From Streptomyces syringium (GTDB lineage Bacteria > Actinomycetota > Actinomycetes > Streptomycetales > Streptomycetaceae), in NCBI RefSeq assembly GCF_017876625.1, contig NZ_JAGIOH010000001.1, positions 5,353,501 through 5,417,500 of the forward strand: a stretch of 64,000 nt of DNA, written 5' to 3'. Shown here piece by piece: positions 7,760-16,117 of this stretch (the stretch's first letter is position 1; every line of letters starts with the position of its first letter). The notes beneath the pieces were generated by a model. That model searched no databases. It saw only the letters and a list, made by a program, of their open reading frames with translations, and was not told the origin of the DNA. The position numbers were made by a program, and so were the translations under genes.

Positions 7760-8875
7760 TCAGCGCTGACGCTTGTAGAACGGCAGGGCGACGACCTCGT
7801 ACGGCTCGTGGGTGCCGCGGATGTCCACAGCTACACCCTTGGTGCCCGGCTCGGCGTGCGCCGCGTCGACGTAGGCGATGGCGATCGGCTTCCCGAGCGT
7901 GGGGGAGGGGGCACCGGAGGTGACCTCGCCGACGACCTGGCCGTCGGCGACGACCTGGAACCCGGCGCGCGGCACCCGGCGGCCCTCGGCGATCAGGCCG
8001 ACCAGCTTGCGGGGCGCCTTCGCCGCGGCGCGCTCGGCGGCGGCGGTGAGGGCCTCGCGGCCGACGAAGTCACCCTCCTTGTCGAACTTCACGACCCGGC
8101 CCAGGCCCGCGTCGAAGGGCGTCGTGGCGGTGGTCAGCTCGTGCCCGTACAGCGGCATGCCCGCCTCCAGGCGCAGCGTGTCGCGGCAGGAGAGGCCGCA
8201 CGGCACCAGACCGGCAGCCGCGCCCGCCTCGGTGAGCGCCTGCCACAGCCGCTCGGCGTCGGCCGGGGCGACGAACAGCTCGAAGCCGTCCTCGCCGGTG
8301 TAACCCGTACGGGCGATCAGCGCGGGAACGCCCGCCACCGTGCCCGGCAGACCCGCGTAGTACTTGAGGCCGTCGAGGTCGGCGTCGGTGAGGGACTTCA
8401 GGATGCCGGGGGACTGCGGGCCCTGGATCGCGAGCAGCGCGTAGTTCTCGCGGTCGTCGCGGACGGCCGTCTCGAAGCCCGCGGCGCGCTCGGTCAGCGC
8501 GTCCAGCACGACCTGCGCGTTCGAGGCGTTGGCGACGACCATGAACTCCTCGTCGGCCAGGCGGTAGACGATCAGGTCGTCCAGGATGCCGCCCGCGGCG
8601 TCACAGATCATGGTGTACCGGGCCCGGCCGACGGCCAGCGCGGACAGATTGCCGACGAGCGCGAAGTCCAGCGCCCGGCCGGCCTGCGGGCCGGTGAGGG
8701 TGATCTCGCCCATGTGCGACAGGTCGAAGAGACCGGCACGGGTCCGCACGGCGACGTGCTCGTCGCGCTCGCTCCCGTAACGCAGGGGCATGTCCCAGCC
8801 CGCGAAGTCGGTCATCGTCGCGCCGAGCGCGCGGTGAAGCGCGTCGAGGGCGGTGCGGCGGGGGGCTTCGGTCAT
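7760..8875 (-). CDS. gcvT: Glycine cleavage system T protein (aminomethyltransferase)
   Basis: A 371-aa folate-dependent aminomethyltransferase that releases ammonia and makes 5,10-methylene-THF from the H-protein-bound intermediate. Visible motifs are FAGWDMPLRYGS, RAGLFDLSHMGEI, ARYTMICDAAGGILDDLIVYRL, ARTGYTGEDGFELF and DTLRLEAGMPLYGHEL. GGGAG precedes the ATG by 8 nt. It is the first gene behind the tandem glycine riboswitch, so its expression should rise with glycine. Confidence 0.96.
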   Translation of the reverse strand: MTEAPRRTALDALHRALGATMTDFAGWDMPLRYGSERDEHVAVRTRAGLFDLSHMGEITLTGPQAGRALDFALVGNLSALAVGRARYTMICDAAGGILDDLIVYRLADEEFMVVANASNAQVVLDALTERAAGFETAVRDDRENYALLAIQGPQSPGILKSLTDADLDGLKYYAGLPGTVAGVPALIARTGYTGEDGFELFVAPADAERLWQALTEAGAAAGLVPCGLSCRDTLRLEAGMPLYGHELTTATTPFDAGLGRVVKFDKEGDFVGREALTAAAERAAAKAPRKLVGLIAEGRRVPRAGFQVVADGQVVGEVTSGAPSPTLGKPIAIAYVDAAHAEPGTKGVAVDIRGTHEPYEVVALPFYKRQR

Positions 8876-8896
8876 GGTTCAGGCTCCCAGGCGTGG

Positions 8897-8922
8897 TCGC
8901 GAGACTCGCGGAAGGCTCGCGA
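8897..8922 (-). promoter_or_regulatory. Hairpin between the glycine aptamers and gcvT
   Basis: TCGCGAG (8897-8903) and CTCGCGA (8916-8922) form a perfect 7-bp stem between the second aptamer and the gcvT ribosome binding site. It is a likely part of the expression platform. Confidence 0.45.
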
Positions 8923-8935
8923 AAGAGGGGTCACG

Positions 8936-9145
8936 GCCTCCCCATCTGTCATCGGAACCTGAGAGGTTCACCGGGAGCCTCGAAACGAGCGAGTCCCCGG
9001 CTTGCACCTTGGGTGGAGGTCGCCCGGGGGCGCCTCGCTTTTCAGATCTGCCTCACCCGCGCGGTACGGGGCCTGAGAGATTCAAGGGAGGAACTTGCTC
9101 CTTCGGCGCCCAGCACACATAGTGCTGAGACTCTCCCGCGCGGAT
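8936..9145 (-). ncRNA. Tandem glycine riboswitch upstream of gcvT
   Basis: On the minus strand two successive aptamers can be read. The first starts CGCGGGAGAG near 9140, contains GCCGAAGGAGCAAG and ends with CUCUCAGG (complement of 9072-9079). The second contains GACCUCCACCC, GGUGCAAG and CUCUCAGG (complement of 8958-8965), followed by a GACAGAUGGGG tail. These match the glycine riboswitch consensus, whose tandem form activates glycine catabolism genes. Exact boundaries are estimated. Confidence 0.9.
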
Positions 9146-9301
9146 TCGAGCGGCCGGTATGCAGTTGGCGCGCACATCATTGCACGTACAGGCGTGCGAC
9201 GGACGGCCCGAGACCCCCTGAATTGGATTACCTTTTCTTTACGTTCGGTGGGTAGGGGGCGGGAAGGGCCGGACGGGGGAGGCCAGAGGAGGGGGATCAC
9301 G

Positions 9302-9982
9302 GTGCGGGCGCGGGGTACGGACGCGAGAGGGGCGGGCTCCGTGCCGCCTGGGCCACAGCAGGCACAGGGGGCGCGGCGACAAGTGGGGCCGACGGGTGTG
9401 CGCGATCTCCGCGGGGGCGCGGTCCCCGCGGTCCTGCGCTATCCGGCCGGAGACCTGCTCGTCGTCTCCGGGCTGCCCGGAAGCGGCAAGTCGACATTGA
9501 TCCGGCGGTCCGTGGCCGCCCTCGACAGCCGGGACGCGGTGGTCTGGTGCGTCGACTCGCAGGACGCCCGTGACCGGCTGGAGCGCCGCATGCCGCCCTG
9601 GCTGCCCTACGGGGTCTACCGCCCGCTCGTGCGGATCGCCCACTACGCCGGGCTGCGCCGGGCCCTGCGCTCGGACGCGAGCGCGGTCGTGCACGACTGC
9701 GGCCAGCGCGGCTGGGTCCGCCGCTGGCTCGTCCGGGACGCGCGGCGGCGCGGCAGCTCGGTCCATCTGCTGGTGCTGGCCGTGGACCCGGCCACCGCCC
9801 TCGCCGGTCAGGCGGCGCGCGGCCGCACCGTCTCCGCCTACGCCTTCGGGCGGCACCGCCGGGCGATGGCACGGCTGGTCGCGGACACCGCGGCCGGGCG
9901 GCTGCCGGACGGATGCGTGTCCGCGGCGCTGCTCGACCGCGCCGCCGCCCGGGCGCTGGAGGGCATCGTCTTCGACGGCTGA
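9302..9982 (+). CDS. P-loop ATP-binding protein, predicted small-molecule kinase-like
   Basis: A 226-aa protein. It has a clear Walker A (VVSGLPGSGKSTLIRR), an apparent Walker B-like strand (AVVHDCGQ), and an arginine-rich lid region, arranged as in zeta-toxin/AAA-type kinases. Homologues are common in Streptomyces as AAA-family ATPases of unknown substrate. The GTG at 9302 is preceded by a strong AGGAGGGGG sequence. It diverges from the riboswitch-controlled gcvT operon. Its stop codon starts a five-copy heptamer array. Confidence 0.75.
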   Translation: MRARGTDARGAGSVPPGPQQAQGARRQVGPTGVRDLRGGAVPAVLRYPAGDLLVVSGLPGSGKSTLIRRSVAALDSRDAVVWCVDSQDARDRLERRMPPWLPYGVYRPLVRIAHYAGLRRALRSDASAVVHDCGQRGWVRRWLVRDARRRGSSVHLLVLAVDPATALAGQAARGRTVSAYAFGRHRRAMARLVADTAAGRLPDGCVSAALLDRAAARALEGIVFDG

Positions 9983-10014
9983 CGGCTGACGGCTGACGGC
10001 TGACGGCTGACGGC
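9980..10014 (+). repeat. Five perfect 7-bp TGACGGC repeats starting at the stop codon
   Basis: Five identical TGACGGC units begin with the TGA stop of the P-loop gene, so stop codons occur in all three reading frames within 17 bases. It resembles the array at 219-246. Confidence 0.9.
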
Positions 10015-10040
10015 CCGCCGGGCCGGCCGGGCCCCTGCCT

Positions 10041-10571
10041 CTAGACGCCGGGAACCGGCAGCGGCAGCGCGCCCGTCGCGAGCTTCGGCACCGCAGTGAG
10101 AAGGGCCTGCAGGTCCTTGACGACCTCCGCGATGCCTGCCGTCACCTTCGGCAGGTCGACGGCCACCACGGCCGCGAGCAGCTCGGTGAGGTCCTTGGTC
10201 AGCTTCGCCAGGGCGTCCCGGACGTCCTTGACGGCGTCCGCCGGCAGACCGCCGGGCGTGCCCGCTCTGGACTTCACGGACTTCAGCAGCTTGTCGGCCG
10301 CCGCTTGATACCGCTGGCGCAGATCCGCGAGCACGGCCTTGTTCGGGGTCTTCGCCTGTGCCTCGGTTGCGATCTTCGCGGCCAGGGCGAGCAGCTCACC
10401 CAGATTGGCCACGGTCTCCAGCTGCTGTGCCGTGGCCGCCTTCGGGTCCGGGGCCGCGGCTGTGGGGGCCGGTTCCGGTGCGGCGGCGAGGGCGGGACCG
10501 GCGACACCCACGACGAGGGAGCCGCAGGCGACGGCGGCTATGGCGGTGGAGACGAGCTTGTTGACGCGCAT
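10041..10571 (-). CDS. Small exported helical protein of unknown function
   Basis: A 176-aa protein with a clear Sec signal peptide: MRVNKL, a hydrophobic core AAVACGSLVVGVAGPALA, and an AxA cleavage site near residue 30. After an Ala/Pro-rich stretch come amphipathic helices rich in Ala, Leu and Lys (ALAKLTKDLTELLAAV), which suggest a helical bundle. It has no cysteine after the signal and no catalytic motif I can name. Confidence 0.7.
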   Translation of the reverse strand: MRVNKLVSTAIAAVACGSLVVGVAGPALAAAPEPAPTAAAPDPKAATAQQLETVANLGELLALAAKIATEAQAKTPNKAVLADLRQRYQAAADKLLKSVKSRAGTPGGLPADAVKDVRDALAKLTKDLTELLAAVVAVDLPKVTAGIAEVVKDLQALLTAVPKLATGALPLPVPGV

Positions 10572-10949
10572 GCGGGGTGTGTCCCTTCAGTTCGGTGAGG
10601 CTGCCGGGAAGCTGTCCGCTCACCGTGTGCCGGGCCGGTGGCCCTGCGCAACTCATCGGCTACCGTGCGTGGCGGCTGTTACGCGCCGTTCCACCCCTTT
10701 GACCTGCGTCTTCGTCGGCCGCTCGGGAGCCGCCGCCCCGAGAGAGCACTGCCCGCCGAAAGGGTGCGCGTGCGCCCCGACCGCCGGGGGCTCGTGCCCT
10801 ATATCGGTACGGACGTCGCCACCCGCGCCGAACGCCCGGATCGGCACCGAATTCGGCGGCCGACGAGAGCGGCGGGGCCCGGAGCCGCTAGGGTTCGGAT
10901 GCGGCTTTGTCGATACGGTGGTTGGACGGCGTTGGGCGAGTTGGACGAG
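10572..10949. other. 378-bp divergent intergenic region
   Basis: It should hold the promoters of the exported protein (minus) and the SseB-like gene (plus). TAGGGT at 10889-10894 is a likely -10 box. It sits only 4 nt before an in-frame ATG at 10899, too close for that ATG to be the start, so translation probably begins at 10950. Nothing else was recognised. Confidence 0.4.
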
Positions 10950-11783
10950 ATGAGCATCCCCGAGCAGTACGGCTGGACCCCCGCTCAGGGCGGTGTCCTT
11001 AAGGGCGGCCCCCAGGGCGGCCCCGGTGCTCCGGGCGCCCCCGGCCTCCCTCAGGGGTGGCCCGCCAACGAACTCGAGACGGTGCTCGCCGGCTCCCTCG
11101 GCGACCCCGGCGCCGGTCCGGCGATCGTCGAGGCCCTCGGCCGCAGTCACCTGTGGATACCGCTGCCGAACGGCGGCGGCCCCGACAGCCCCGACCTCGA
11201 TCTCCCCACCCTCGAACTCGACGGCGCTGCGTTCGTCCCCGTCTTCAGCTCCGAGGCGCAGTTCCGGAGCGTCGCCGGCGATCTGATGTCCTTCGCCGTC
11301 GCGCCCGCCGTGGAATTCGCCCGCGGGCTGCCCCCGCAGGTGGGCATCGTGGTCAACCCCGAGGGCGCGGTCGGCGTTCCGCTGCCGCCGGCCGCCGTGG
11401 CCGCGCTCTGCCGGGCCGGGCGCAGCGCGCTGGACGGTGACGCGACCGGCGGCCGGGTCAGGCTCTTCGAGCCCGACTGGCAGGACGAGCCCACCGCCTT
11501 CCTCGCCGCCGCCGGGCTGGAATTCGCGGCCGCCGCCGTCGTGAGGACCGCGCGCCGCACCCTGGCGAGCGTCGAGGGCGGCGCCCCGGCGCTGTTCGTC
11601 GGCGTCGAGCTGGACCTGCCCGACCCCGGGAGCCGCACCGCCGCCCTGGACGCCCTCGGCCGGGCCCTCGGCACCGTGCCGGTGCCCTGGCCCGTGCAGC
11701 TGGTCTTCCTCGACGTCGCGCAGGACCCCGTCGGTGACTGGCTGCGGGAGAGAGTCCGCCCGTTCTACGACCGTGACCTGTGA
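10950..11783 (+). CDS. SseB-like protein (enhanced serine sensitivity family), copy 1
   Basis: A 277-aa protein with an N-terminal Gly/Pro-rich segment, a central SseB-type domain (ALGRSHLWIPLPNGGG, GAAFVPVFSSEAQFR, GIVVNPEGAVGVPL) and a C-terminal SseB_C-like domain ending LRERVRPFYDRDL. SseB overexpression changes serine sensitivity in E. coli, but its molecular role is unknown. The neighbouring gene is a paralogue with the same ending, so the pair probably acts together. ATG 10950 was preferred; 10899 is in frame. Confidence 0.78.
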   Translation: MSIPEQYGWTPAQGGVLKGGPQGGPGAPGAPGLPQGWPANELETVLAGSLGDPGAGPAIVEALGRSHLWIPLPNGGGPDSPDLDLPTLELDGAAFVPVFSSEAQFRSVAGDLMSFAVAPAVEFARGLPPQVGIVVNPEGAVGVPLPPAAVAALCRAGRSALDGDATGGRVRLFEPDWQDEPTAFLAAAGLEFAAAAVVRTARRTLASVEGGAPALFVGVELDLPDPGSRTAALDALGRALGTVPVPWPVQLVFLDVAQDPVGDWLRERVRPFYDRDL

Positions 11784-11894
11784 CTCCTCCCGTGCCCGCC
11801 GTCGCGGGCTCGTAAGCTGGTTGGATGACGACAGGGGGCGCGCAGTCACGTCCCCCTGCGGTGGAGAGACGGCCGAGAGAAGAGGCGGACCCAG

Positions 11895-12686
11895 GTGAGC
11901 GCGGGCGCGGAGAGCGGCGTGGAGCAGATGCTGCGCCAAGTGGCGCCCGGCAGGTATGACGCCTATGAGGCGCTGCTGCACGCCCTCGCCGAGGGGCAGA
12001 TCTGGATGCTGCTGTGGCACGGGCAGGCCGGATCGCCCGACGCCCAGTACGGGAACATGGAGGTCGACGGGCTCGGTTACGCGCCCTGTGTGACCTCCGC
12101 GCAGGAGCTCGCCGCCAGCGGCTGGAACCGCGCCCACGAGGTCGTTGCCGGGCGGTCCATCGCCGCCTCCCTCTTCCCCGACCGCTGGGGACTGTGGCTC
12201 AACCCGCACGCGCCCGGCGGCGGTGTCGGCATCCCGTGGCTCGACCTGCGGCGGATCTCCGGCGGCCTCGACCGGCTGCCCGCCGGACCGCTGCGGCTGA
12301 GCGAACCGGCCATAGACATTCCGCAGTTCTACGCCCTGCTCGGGCAGAACGCCCACCGCACGCCCGCCGTCCGGGCGCTGCGCCGGGCCTGGGTGCAGCC
12401 CGCACTGGGCACCCCATACCTGGCGATCGGCCTCGATCTGTACGACACCTCGCAAGCCGCCGTGGAATCCGTGCGCTTGATGATGCAGCAGTCGATCGGT
12501 GTGGTGCCCGAGGGGCTGCCGGTGTCCACGGTGGCGATGTCGGACGAGTACGACCCGGTCGCGATGTGGATGCGGGCCAACGCGCGGCCCTTCTTCGACC
12601 GCGACGCCTACGGCGGCGCCGCGCCCGCCCCTTCGGCCGGCTACGGCTATCCGCCGCAACAGGGCTGGCAGGCCGGGGCCTACTGA
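11895..12686 (+). CDS. SseB-like protein (enhanced serine sensitivity family), copy 2
   Basis: A 263-aa protein with an N-terminal SseB-like domain (EALLHALAEGQIWMLLWHG, YAPCVTSAQELAASG, GLWLNPHAPGGGVGIPWLDLRRI) and an SseB_C-like domain (PYLAIGLDLYDTSQAA ... RANARPFFDRDAYGG). It shares the Arg-Pro-Phe-(Tyr/Phe)-Asp-Arg-Asp ending with the preceding gene, 111 bp upstream. GTG start. Function unknown. Confidence 0.78.
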   Translation: MSAGAESGVEQMLRQVAPGRYDAYEALLHALAEGQIWMLLWHGQAGSPDAQYGNMEVDGLGYAPCVTSAQELAASGWNRAHEVVAGRSIAASLFPDRWGLWLNPHAPGGGVGIPWLDLRRISGGLDRLPAGPLRLSEPAIDIPQFYALLGQNAHRTPAVRALRRAWVQPALGTPYLAIGLDLYDTSQAAVESVRLMMQQSIGVVPEGLPVSTVAMSDEYDPVAMWMRANARPFFDRDAYGGAAPAPSAGYGYPPQQGWQAGAY

Positions 12687-13172
12687 TCCCGGCCCGGTCC
12701 AGGGGCCCCGGCTGTCCCGACTGACCCTCGCGTGACCTCGGCCGGGCCCGCCGGTTTCGCGCCCTTCCCGCCTGAACGCCCCGCTCAGGCCGTGTTTTTC
12801 CGTGTGGCCCCGCCCTGCCGACGGCAACTGGCCAAACGTTTCAGCGGGTTGCCGCATCCGCTGATGAATCAAGGATGTCCGTATAACGGAACCCTCCTCT
12901 ACACATCACGGTTGCGCATCCATTGCCGGTCAGGTCTGGCGGGTGATCGTGAACGCGTTGAAGACTCCCGCAACAAGGGCCGTCGGCTCTCGCTCTCCGG
13001 GCCATCGGCCCTGCGTACGACCTGCTCCGCGTGAACTTCCCGCACCATCGCACCATCCATGCACCATCTGCACCAAGCGATGCACCAGTGATGCACCAGT
13101 GATGTGATCCAGCCGCCTTTCGGGCGGCGGGCGTTGGGCCGGTTGCGCCGGCCGAGAGGGGTCCACCAGACG
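12687..13172. other. 486-bp leader region of the oligopeptide transporter operon
   Basis: No gene was found. The region contains a cluster of six GCACCA motifs (13042-13098) shortly before the first permease gene and probably the operon promoter. Shine-Dalgarno-like GAGAGGGG lies at 13153-13160. Confidence 0.45.
13042..13101 (+). repeat. Cluster of six GCACCA motifs
   Basis: GCACCA occurs at 13042, 13050, 13061, 13070, 13082 and 13093. The last two lie in a perfect tandem repeat of ATGCACCAGTG (13080-13101). It is a candidate binding array for a regulator of the transporter operon. Confidence 0.45.
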
Positions 13173-14171
13173 ATGACGGCACCATTGCACGACACGAGCG
13201 CGGCGGAGACCGCAGCCGTCGATGTCGCCGCCGGCGTCCCGGCGAAGGCGATCGAGGGGCGTTCTCCCTGGCGCATCGCCTGGATCCGGCTGAAGCGCGA
13301 CAAGGTGGCCCTGTCCGGCGGCATCGTGGTGCTGCTGCTCATACTGGTCGCGATCTTCGCCCCGCTCATCGTGAGCGCGTTCGGGCATCCGCCGAACGAA
13401 TTCCACGAGGAGCAGATCGACCCGCTGTTCAGCACCCCCAAGGGGGACTGGGGCGGTATCAGCGGCGACTTCCTCTTCGGCGTCGAGCCCGGCAACGGCC
13501 GTGATGTCTTCAGCCGGGTCGTCTACGGGGCCCGGATCTCGCTGCTCGTGGCCTTCCTCTCCGCGGTCGTCGCCGTCGTGGTCGGTACGGTCGTCGGCAT
13601 CGTCGCCGGCTACTTCGGTGGCTGGGTCGACGCCGTCATCAGCCGGGTCATGGACCTGCTGCTGGCCTTCCCGCAGCTGCTGTTCATCATCGCACTGGTG
13701 TCCGTGGTGCCCAACTCGCTGTGGGGAATGTCCGGTTCGGGCGTGCGCATGGCTGTGCTGATCATGGTGATCGGCTTCTTCGGCTGGCCCTATGTGGGGC
13801 GCATCGTGCGAGGTCAGACGCTGTCTCTACGGGAGCGCGAGTATGTCGAGGCGGCGCGCAGCCTGGGCGCCGGACAGTTGTACATCCTCTTCCGCGAGCT
13901 GCTGCCCAACCTGGTGGCGCCGATCACCGTGTACGCCACGCTGATGATCCCCACCAATGTGCTCACCGAGGCCGCGCTGAGCTTCCTCGGCGCCGGCGTC
14001 AAGCCGCCCACCGCGTCCTGGGGGCAGATGCTCTCCAAGGCCGTCAGCACCTACGAGTCCGACCCGATGTTCATGATCATCCCCGGTCTCGCCATCTTCA
14101 TCACCGTACTGGCGTTCAACCTCTTCGGCGACGGCGTGCGTGACGCGCTGGACCCGAAGGGTTCGCGCTGA
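13173..14171 (+). CDS. Oligopeptide/dipeptide ABC transporter permease (DppC/OppC type)
   Basis: A 332-aa inner-membrane permease. After a short cytosolic N-terminus (WRIAWIRLKRDKVALSGG) there is a first membrane span, a large extracytoplasmic loop and a five-span BPD_transp_1 core. The EAA loop REREYVEAARSLGAGQLYILFRELLPN contacts the ATPases. ATG 13173 was chosen at the start of conserved homology. It is the first gene of a five-gene operon, which is unusual because the binding protein usually comes first. Confidence 0.92.
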   Translation: MTAPLHDTSAAETAAVDVAAGVPAKAIEGRSPWRIAWIRLKRDKVALSGGIVVLLLILVAIFAPLIVSAFGHPPNEFHEEQIDPLFSTPKGDWGGISGDFLFGVEPGNGRDVFSRVVYGARISLLVAFLSAVVAVVVGTVVGIVAGYFGGWVDAVISRVMDLLLAFPQLLFIIALVSVVPNSLWGMSGSGVRMAVLIMVIGFFGWPYVGRIVRGQTLSLREREYVEAARSLGAGQLYILFRELLPNLVAPITVYATLMIPTNVLTEAALSFLGAGVKPPTASWGQMLSKAVSTYESDPMFMIIPGLAIFITVLAFNLFGDGVRDALDPKGSR

Positions 14172-14286
14172 CCCCAACAGCCCAAGTCCGCTGTCGTACA
14201 CCGCCCCTGTCGTTCCGTCAGGAGGCCGTTCCCGAAACAAGCCGGCCCGTCCCACGGGCCGCGTCGATCACGGAGGTCGCGACATC

Positions 14287-16056
14287 TTGACAACTCAGAG
14301 CACTTCGAGGCGGAGACTGGCCGCAGGGTCGGCCCTCGTGGTCGCGGCCCTCGTCGGCACCGCGGCCTGTGGCGGCGGCGGGAGCGGCGACAGCAAGGGC
14401 GGCAAGGCCGCGGGCTTCAACGCCGGCGTCGGCAAGGTGGCCAGCCCGTCCGACAAGAAGGGTGGCGAGCTGAAGTTCATCGGCACCCAGGACGCCGACT
14501 CATGGGACCCGCAACGCGGTTACTACGGTTTCGTGTGGGACTTCGCCCGCTACTACGTCCGCACCCTCGTCACCCCGAAGGCCGCCCCCGGCGCGCAGAG
14601 CTCCACGATCGTGCCGGACATGGCCACGGACACCGGTCAGGTCTCGGCCGACAAGAAGACCTACACCTTCACGCTGCGCTCCGGCCTGACCTGGGAGGAC
14701 GGCCAGCCCGTCACCTCTCGGCACATCAAGTACGGCATCGAGCGCACCTGGGCCACGGACAAGATCTCCGGCGGTCCGACCTGGCTGAAGGACACCCTGG
14801 ACCCGGAGAACGAGTACAAGGGTCCGTACAAGGACACCTCCAAGGACAAGCTGGGCCTGAAGGCGATCGAGACGCCCGACGAGAAGACGATCGTCTTCAA
14901 GCTGCCCAAGCCCAACGGCGACTTCCTGCAGATGCTGGCCGTGCCCGCGGCGGGCCCGGTCCGCCCGGACAAGGACACCGCGGAGAAGTACGGCAGCAAA
15001 CCCTTCTCCAACGGCCCGTACAAGTGGGTGTCCTACACCCCGAACAAGGGCCTGGAGCTGGTCCGCAACGACAAGTGGAAGAAGGAGAGCGACCCGGTCC
15101 GCAAGGCCCTGCCGGACAAGATCACGGTCAAGCTCACCACCAACGCCGACGACATGGACAACCGGCTGATCGCCGGTGACTACGACCTCGACATCAACGC
15201 GACGGGCATGGGCTCGGCCGGCCGGCAGAAGGCACTGCAGTCCCACAAGGCCAACGTCGACAACCCCGAGACCGGCTTCATCCGCTACGCCGCCTTCCCG
15301 AAGACGGTCGCGCCGTTCGACAACGAGCACTGCCGCAAGGCCGTCATCTACGCCGCCGACCACACCTCGCTGCAGACCGCCCGCGGCGGCCCGCAGGCGG
15401 GCGGCGACATCGGCACCAGCATGCTCCCGCCGTCGGTCAAGGGCTTCGACGCCAATTACGACCCGTACGACGTCAAGCAGGGCAAGCCCAACGAGGCCAA
15501 GGCCAAGGAGGAGCTGAAGGCCTGCGGCAAGCCCGGGGGCTTCAAGACCACGATCGCGGTGCGCAACAACAAGCCGCCGGAGGTCGCCACCGCCGAGTCG
15601 CTCCAGGCGGCCCTGAAGAAGGTCGGCATCGACGCGCAGATCGACCAGTACGACGGCGCGCAGTCCACCGGCATCATCGGTGCTCCGAAGAACGTCAAGG
15701 CCAAGAACTACGGCATCATCATCATGGGCTGGGGCGCCGACTTCCCCAGCGGCCAGGGCTTCCTGAAGCCCATCGCGGACGGCCGCTTCATCCAGCAGAG
15801 CGGCAACCAGAACTACCCCGAGCTGAACGACCCGGCGATCAACAAGCTCTTCGACGACGCCCTTGCCGAGACCGACCCCGAGAAGGCCGGGAAGATCTAC
15901 CAGGAAGCCAACAAGAAGGTCATGGAGGGCGCCTGGTACCTGCCCTTCACCTACGAGAAGAACATCATCTGGCGCAGCTCCCGGCTGACCAACGTCTACA
16001 CGGCCGACTCCTACAACGGCCGCTACGACTACGCCTCCCTCGGTGTCGTCAAGTGA
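14287..16056 (+). CDS. Oligopeptide ABC transporter substrate-binding lipoprotein
   Basis: A 589-aa SBP_bac_5 (cluster C) lipoprotein with a TTG start preceded by GGAGG. The signal peptide ends in a lipobox (LVGTAAC) with C28 as the lipidated residue, then a Gly/Ser-rich tether. Core motifs include LKFIGTQDADSWDPQRGYYGF, TFTLRSGLTWEDGQPVT, FSNGPYKW and YADHTSL-like elements. It captures peptides outside the membrane for the two permeases that flank it. Confidence 0.92.
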   Translation: MTTQSTSRRRLAAGSALVVAALVGTAACGGGGSGDSKGGKAAGFNAGVGKVASPSDKKGGELKFIGTQDADSWDPQRGYYGFVWDFARYYVRTLVTPKAAPGAQSSTIVPDMATDTGQVSADKKTYTFTLRSGLTWEDGQPVTSRHIKYGIERTWATDKISGGPTWLKDTLDPENEYKGPYKDTSKDKLGLKAIETPDEKTIVFKLPKPNGDFLQMLAVPAAGPVRPDKDTAEKYGSKPFSNGPYKWVSYTPNKGLELVRNDKWKKESDPVRKALPDKITVKLTTNADDMDNRLIAGDYDLDINATGMGSAGRQKALQSHKANVDNPETGFIRYAAFPKTVAPFDNEHCRKAVIYAADHTSLQTARGGPQAGGDIGTSMLPPSVKGFDANYDPYDVKQGKPNEAKAKEELKACGKPGGFKTTIAVRNNKPPEVATAESLQAALKKVGIDAQIDQYDGAQSTGIIGAPKNVKAKNYGIIIMGWGADFPSGQGFLKPIADGRFIQQSGNQNYPELNDPAINKLFDDALAETDPEKAGKIYQEANKKVMEGAWYLPFTYEKNIIWRSSRLTNVYTADSYNGRYDYASLGVVK

Positions 16057-16117
16057 CAGTCCGTCCGCTCCACCGGCGCACCCGCCGCTAGGCCCGAAGG
16101 GCAGGTGAGGGCCGCGC

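Noticed and set aside
10899..10949. Upstream in-frame ATG for the first SseB-like gene
   Set aside because: A likely -10 box ends only 4 nt before it, so the transcript probably starts at or after this ATG.
10653..12872. 739-aa minus-strand open frame opposite the two SseB-like genes
   Set aside because: Low-complexity Gly/Arg/Val composition; the + strand genes have clear family motifs.
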